64,000 nucleotides of DNA, taken from NCBI RefSeq assembly GCF_002443255.2, contig NW_019211454.1:29403565-29467564 (forward strand), read 5' to 3'. The notes beneath the pieces were generated by a model, which made no database searches, had not been told where the DNA came from, and saw only the letters and a list, made by a program, of their open reading frames with translations. Numbering within the stretch: position 1 is the stretch's first letter; each line of letters opens with the position of its first letter. Source of the stretch: Varroa destructor (taxonomy: Eukaryota; Arthropoda; Arachnida; Mesostigmata; Varroidae). The translations under genes and the position numbers were made by a program. Shown in pieces: positions 58,105 through 64,000 of this stretch.

Positions 58105-60090
58105 TAAAAAAAGGCTCCAAATTAAAAAATACAAAGTACGGCTTCATCTCGCATAAGTTCGCACTTGGCTCTCGTATAGACTAGCTGAGGCTAACCTAGT
58201 GGGTAACGTATCTATCTGAAAAGCGATCCATGTTCAACCCCCCCGTTCGATACATTTTGTGCCAACCGTCTGATGGAGTGTCCAGAAGTGAGACTGAATG
58301 TAAAACTAAAAATATAAGGTTGTTTGTATATAGGAATTTGTCGTTTTGCCTACTAATAAAGTGATTGATGAGAATTTCAGAATAGGGAATGTGTTACAAC
58401 TTTGCCGGAACATCATTCATTCAATCGTTTTATGAACTATTAATCATAGGCCTATAGTTACGTCTGCGGCATACGATTTGTATGCAGATCCAAACAACGG
58501 TCTCATAATGATGAACACCAGGTTCGATTTCAGCAAGAGGTATAGCTAATTTATATTTTTATATGTATTATATTAATATATATTTACGAGGCCTTGACTC
58601 TAAATGGTCAGCATTCTGCCTTCTGATAGATCAGCACTTTTCTTGCTGAAGAATTGCCTCTCTGCCTTACGAAAGCCGGCAGCCAATTTCCCTTTACCCT
58701 GAATGTCAAACCGCTTTCTCTTATTATTAACGCAGATGGTTACTGTCATTAGTGCTTCTGTAACCAACGATGAACTAAACAATATGACTATCTGTTGAAT
58801 TTTTTAAAATTATTTTCCAAATAGAATTCAGTCAGTCTGTAAAATTATGTATATACGTATGACTTTGCCATATCCGCGCAGTCGTGACGGCCAGAACGCA
58901 AACTGACATATAAACAACACAATAACAAAAACAATAATAGAGATGAATGACAATAAGGTAGGCGTACGCTTGTAAAGTACGAGAAGGTTAAATAAATGCC
59001 TACGTATTATTGTTCGGTAGAACTTAAATACAAAATCTGGATAAGGAAACTTACCGACTATGGCTTGTTTCATAGACCAGCAACCAAAATTTTGAAACGA
59101 ATCGAAAATTTATACGTGTGTGAACCCTTTTTTGGGGATCACACGAATATAACTGTAACTTGTACGCGATATGGACAAGCGATCTTCTTTGTGTCTTGGA
59201 TAAAAGCAACGCTTCGGCCGACCTTTGTTGCTTGTTTCTCTGCAAACACCCCTCAGGGGTCTCAGTCGTCATCTACGACAACTGAATGCCACTGACGGAA
59301 ACAGTCGCATCCGTCACTGCTTTGTGTGGTCTGGTCCGGACTGCCGCCGCTGCTGCTATTGCATAGCTATTTATCGTTTGTAGCCTCGTCTTTCTGTCAG
59401 TCTAAACTTTTTAAATTGCTTCGTCATTTTTTATGGCTCGTGGCCTTTTTATGGCTATTATCCCATTTGCTGAAACTGAGATGTAGAAAGTGCACAGCCA
59501 GCAGCGACATTCGTGCAGCAGAGACAACTTCGAACGAGATAACGTATTAGTCTAGGTAGCCGTTTGCTTTGCGTACCACGAAGGGTTCATCTTCGACAGT
59601 ACGAAAATCTACCAGCAGTATCTTTCTGTCTCAGTCGACGTTTGAGGTAAGGGAACAATGCAGAGTCGGAGCTTAGAGCAGTTTAGGCAAACACACATAT
59701 ACACGAAATATTTACAAAATTCAAGCGGTTCTTTTTCTAATGAGCAAAAGAAGGCATATTTTCCAGAGTGACACGCTTCCTTTTAGCGCTTAGAACTGTT
59801 AAGCTGTTTGTATATAAGATCTATAATCGATTTCTTAGGCTAAATTATATTTAGCTCTTATCAAACTAACGTCGCAAGAGCTACTAACTATCAAGTATAA
59901 CCACGCGCAATAACCTAGATTGAACAATGGATTAGACAGTCAGGTCTCTAATTGAAAAATGTAGGTATTCAGCATTATCTGTTAGGCCCAATAACATATA
60001 GTAATAGCTAGACAAGGTGTTATTTAACTTCCCTTCGAAAGAAGAAACGTTTTTTTTACCGGGCACGGTGTTCTCGTGTGCCCGTAATGC

Positions 60091-60121
<31 letters not shown>
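60091..60121. repeat. TA microsatellite
   Basis: AT alternation with one C interruption, about 15 units. Confidence 0.9.
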
Positions 60122-61138
60122 ATCACTTTATGAGGGAATGACAGTCCCCCTTTAGTATTCCGTATCGGTAAGATGCGTTTATTGCGAGTTACTCCTTCAA
60201 CTTACCTCAACTTCGATACGTATTTCCATAAATTCTTCTGTGCGTAAGGAACAACCCGAGAAACTACGATAGGCGCCTGTGCCGATCCGAGCTTGTAACA
60301 AAGTTATTTCAGAAGGAACTGATGAAGAATTTGCTCCCCCTGCTGACTCGCGATACTATGCTGATATAATCAATGTTTCAGATAGTTTAGATATAAAGCT
60401 CGGCGACGTGGCTCACTTTTATGGTTTTTTTGAGACACCTGCGTTTCATGCTAGTAATTGTACGGTATACACATTCTGACTGAAATCGTTCCTAAACGTC
60501 TTGGTAAATGCGGTAATTGTCAGTCGTCAAATGAAGCGATGAGGTGTTCCCTTACGCTGCACGAATAGCGAGAACGTCAGTGAACTGCTCTACCGTTTTA
60601 TGCGGTATTATGACAAATTAATGAAATCAGATCATGCCACAGTTATCGGCTTGCATGGTAATAATTTCAACTAATTGTTCCTTTTTTTTTTCTTACTGGC
60701 ATGTTTACACACTGAGCAATAGGAGAATGAATGATGTTAGAAGCATAGCTGAAAAAATTATTAGCGACTTGGGTCATTGCGAAAAGGCAGTTACCTCGTA
60801 GTGCTACTGCTCCCCATTCAGGACCTTTAGGAAAATGCAGTGCCTCACAATTTAGCAGAAAATAAATACATGGAAGAGTTAACATTTTTTTAAGTTAATT
60901 CAGTTCAACGACTTCGGGAAACTAAAAAAGAAGCTACAATTTAGACAGGTTAAATAGTGCTCCGCACCGTAGATTAATTTTTCCAAGTTTTGCTGCGCAT
61001 TCAACGTAAATTAGAAAAAAAGATAGTTTGTCCTGCCTATGAATAAGAGGTTTTACGACTAGCCAGCATCTGCTAGGCGAGATCCTCTTATCTAAGTTAT
61101 AAATGTGGCCTTTCACAACATTTATCGGAAACATGTTT

Positions 61139-61323
61139 AAGACGGTCATAAAAGATGTTCTTGAACGCATTCTTTTGACTACCGTGGTCCGAATTGAGCC
61201 TGTAGTAAGGCACGGTTTTTCCAAAACCAAGAAAAGTTGGCAAAGAAGCTTAATGTAGACAAATCAAACCTCTATGACATCTTCGATGATCCGGAAAACT
61301 TGAAACTACATACCATTACGTGA
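61139..61323 (+). mobile_element. Decayed mariner-type transposase DNA-binding remnant
   Basis: 61,237-61,323 reads LAKKLNVDKSNLYDIFDDPE then NLKLHTIT, stop. It matches the conserved HTH of a common arthropod mariner/Tc-type transposase ([RKLAKELNISxSTVRRILKDDLKLKPYK]). Upstream in another frame, KTVIKDVLERIL resembles the preceding [AIKAVRERIRRN] helix, so a frameshift separates them. No catalytic core or terminal repeat was found nearby. Confidence 0.42.
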
Positions 61324-63547
61324 TCGCTCCAACGGTTTTGTAAAACAGGAACCTTCGTATTGTTCACAAATAGGTAATGTTATGCCAATTTTTTACTACT
61401 GAACGTTTTTCAGCTATAATTGGAAGCGAGTTCGATGGTATTTTCTGTTATTGAATACTGCAATAAAAGACATTTACCGGGAATTTCTGGGAATTATTGA
61501 TATTTTATAGTATTCCTGACTCGAAGCCTCAAGGCTACAGCACGCAGCCTAAACTGGGATTTCTTTCTGTGCCTTAGTTCTAATTTAAGTGAATGTCCAA
61601 TACGTGCTAGAAGTTTTATTCTTGACGACCGTGTCGTTTACAGTCATTACAACTTTGCCCTGCCTTGGGTGTAAACAACTCACTAACATTAAAAAAGACT
61701 ATTTCATATTGAAGTCGCAAGTAATTTTTAGTAGTAACTTTGATTCAAATTATACTGATAGTCATAGACAACGAGGTTTAACGAAATTCCATTTTGGGTT
61801 GGTAGCAGGCGAAAAGCCCCATAAATACAACGGCTTAAAACGGCTAAGCAGTCCCAAAAGAGTAATCATTAGAGCTTATGTAGGTGACCTAATCCACGGT
61901 TGATATTCTATTTTCCGAAACAACATTTTAAGGAGATCCAGGTATACTAAAAATGCTTAAGCTATTTTACTGGTTAATCAAAAATCTATAGAGGGTTTTC
62001 GGTTTACTTTATAGAAATTCTTGGATTATTTTAAGGGCCGCCGCTATCTTCGAGTACGAAAAGCAATAGATAGACCAATATCTGTTAGAATAAACAGTGC
62101 GTCGAGGTTCGCTCCAACTTAGGTGTCGTACTCTACATATACACGCTATTTTTTTATTTGTCCGAAGCATGGCGCTTTCGAATAATAGGCTTACAAGATA
62201 CAACGTCTAGATGCTACGCATGACCGGAGGTAATATCTGGACGCTAGTATATATATATATACAATGTAAACTGACGACCTTATTATTTCATCGCTATTAT
62301 ATAGAATATAGGAATGGAATAGCTTGCCATGTTTTACAAAGGCTGTACGTAAGGTACTATACACAATTTAACGCTTACATGACATTGTCGTGGAATCATG
62401 CAAACTGTATGTTGTAAAGACGATACCAATGGTCATGCGCTATACCTATGCATAAAATACGGTTCTCGAATTTTCAAGAATTATTTTTCCTATAGTTAAC
62501 TTCCAGCTTTTACTTCCATTCGCCTTGGTACCACTGTTTTAATTTTGCTTTGAGGGCCTGCATCCTCAGTACAAGGAATACTACAAGGACCTGATTTTGT
62601 CTTCAAATGTATGTCCTAGTGAAGTTAACGATAGACAGACCTGTAGCTGTATTGAGTATTCAAGTAGCGAGCTATTTCGGCGGACTTCGGATGCGTGCTG
62701 CTCCTTTTACAGCGTCGCCTAGAATGCAATTCTCCAGTAAGGATTCACTAGGAATTCGCCTGCAAATAAGTGTTTAAGTTCGTATATTTAATAATATTAC
62801 TATTGCTGCATTGATTTTGTAGCAATACCTACCTAAACAAAGACGCGACTAACCTCCAGTTTCTAGAAATGCCGATGGGTGCTCGGCAGCCTGCCTACCC
62901 GTTACGGTAAATGGACGAAGTACCCTACACTGTTAGCATCTTACGTCGTGATAGAAACAAGTCAGAGATACAACATATGACACCTATAGATCACTCGAGA
63001 ATTGGTGGTGTTGCTACCATTGCATGTACGCCCTGTATCGGTGATTTTTAGTTCATACCTTCGAATGAGTTAAACTTCTATCGAGAGTAATTTAAGTGAC
63101 CTCCTTAGCCTGTGGTGGGGTGTCGGTAGCCCAGTAAACAAGTCTATTGTTTGCTGCAGTGTGTAGTGAAAAGATTCGCTTTACGCGCTTGAGATGCTGG
63201 AGTTGATTGGTAAGTGACTGCTATGAACAGAAGCCGCAAAGCCAACTATGATTATTGCCCTAAACTGACACTGTGATTCGTTCAAAGGCGTCCAGGTCCA
63301 CAGTAAGTTCGTTCTCTTTAATACTGACTTTAGCAATTTTGCGATATTATCAGGCAGTACAGCACAAGCTTTTGGAGCCACTCGAAATGCAGATTCAAAA
63401 CCCACGAATAGATATTGACGCAAGTTGTTTGGGCCTCATTCGATGGGTCGTTCAGAAAGATGGAGCCTAAGTGTTTCACTAATAGACAATAACAAACGCA
63501 TAAAAAGTGACAAGTACTGCGACGAGTGTAAAGTCACTTAACAGCGC

Positions 63548-63568
63548 TAATAATAATAATAATAATAA
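63548..63568. repeat. AAT trinucleotide repeat
   Basis: Seven TAA/AAT units. Confidence 0.85.
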
Positions 63569-64000
63569 GTGAGTTGTTAAAAAAAAAAAGTTATGAAAAC
63601 GGTCCATCTATTTAAATGACTTTGGCGTCATTTAAGTAATATCAATCGCAGCGAATCAGCGTTGATCTAATTTGAAGGATGAGATTTAACAACAAAAATA
63701 ACCGTGGTAAAATCGTTAGAATGATTACGGTTTCTTTTTTATATTTAAAATAGGGCCCTAAGAAAAGTTTTTCTTTTTAAAAATGCGTGTTATTTTACAA
63801 GTTAACGACAATATAGCAGATGTTACATGATATTGCCAAAAACCTAAACAGCCACTACCAAACAGTAGTTTTAAAGCAGCTTGAAAAAGCGGGCTGCAAA
63901 AAGAAGAATTTACTCGATCGTTTCTTCATCTTCTTCTACTTTGTCCGTTTATTTATTCCATTCCTAATGCGGCTGATCACAAGCAGTAAAAAACTGATCA

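Larger units (their letters stand above)
58105..64000. other. Distal flank without supported gene
   Basis: No exon could be supported. Contents: a TA microsatellite at 60,091-60,121, the transposase remnant at 61.1-61.3 kb, an AAT repeat at 63,548-63,568, and short open frames (for example 99 residues from 58,996) without recognised domains. Confidence 0.5.

Noticed and set aside
1..64000. tRNA genes, rRNA, CRISPR arrays, bacterial-type operons
   Set aside because: Scanning for T-loop-like GGTTCRANYCC boxes and regularly spaced repeats gave nothing convincing; the window is plainly eukaryotic.

Overview
This is a eukaryotic genomic window, almost certainly from an animal and most likely an arthropod. 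It has moderately AT-rich DNA, many (TA)n microsatellites, spliced genes with long introns, decayed mariner-type transposase fragments, and one 100-N scaffold gap. Intron size and transposon style would fit a chelicerate such as a mite or tick, but this is an inference; nothing in the window fixes the species. There are no operons, CRISPR arrays, rRNA or convincing tRNA genes.

The one gene that can be firmly identified is a plus-strand orthologue of the receptor tyrosine kinase RET. I reconstructed it by joining 17 coding exons between 19,209 and 51,915, giving 1,191 residues plus a missing N-terminal exon. The ectodomain (exons A-I) carries four cadherin-like domains and a 16-cysteine membrane-proximal domain. 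Exon J carries the transmembrane helix. Exon K is a less certain juxtamembrane exon. Exons L-P carry the split tyrosine kinase domain. Exon Q carries a glutamine-rich C-terminal tail with a YLDV site, a YLND (Grb2-type) site and a terminal SSV (PDZ-ligand-like). Splice phases agree at every internal junction. The first coding exon, which should encode the signal peptide and must end in phase 1, was not found; it lies upstream, possibly outside the window.

Layout: 1-19,208 is 5' flank or first intron with microsatellites and no supported gene; 19,209-34,691 is the RET ectodomain; 36,457-37,831 is the transmembrane and juxtamembrane region; 43,356-49,824 is the kinase; 49,825-51,465 is the last intron; 51,466-51,915 is the tail exon with stop; 51,916-about 53,180 is the probable 3' UTR, with AATAAA at 53,132; the remainder is 3' flank with a scaffold gap (58,005-58,104) and a decayed transposase fragment near 61.2 kb. 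The 5.9-kb intron F/G contains two further mariner-like remnants and the longest TA repeat.

The most useful observations are: a GC-AG intron in the kinase domain that simple GT-AG gene prediction would miss; conservation of all 16 cysteines of the cysteine-rich domain; loss of the acidic calcium-site motif between CLD2 and CLD3 as known in vertebrate RET; and lineage-specific motifs in the C-terminal tail. I found no credible undescribed multi-gene system here.
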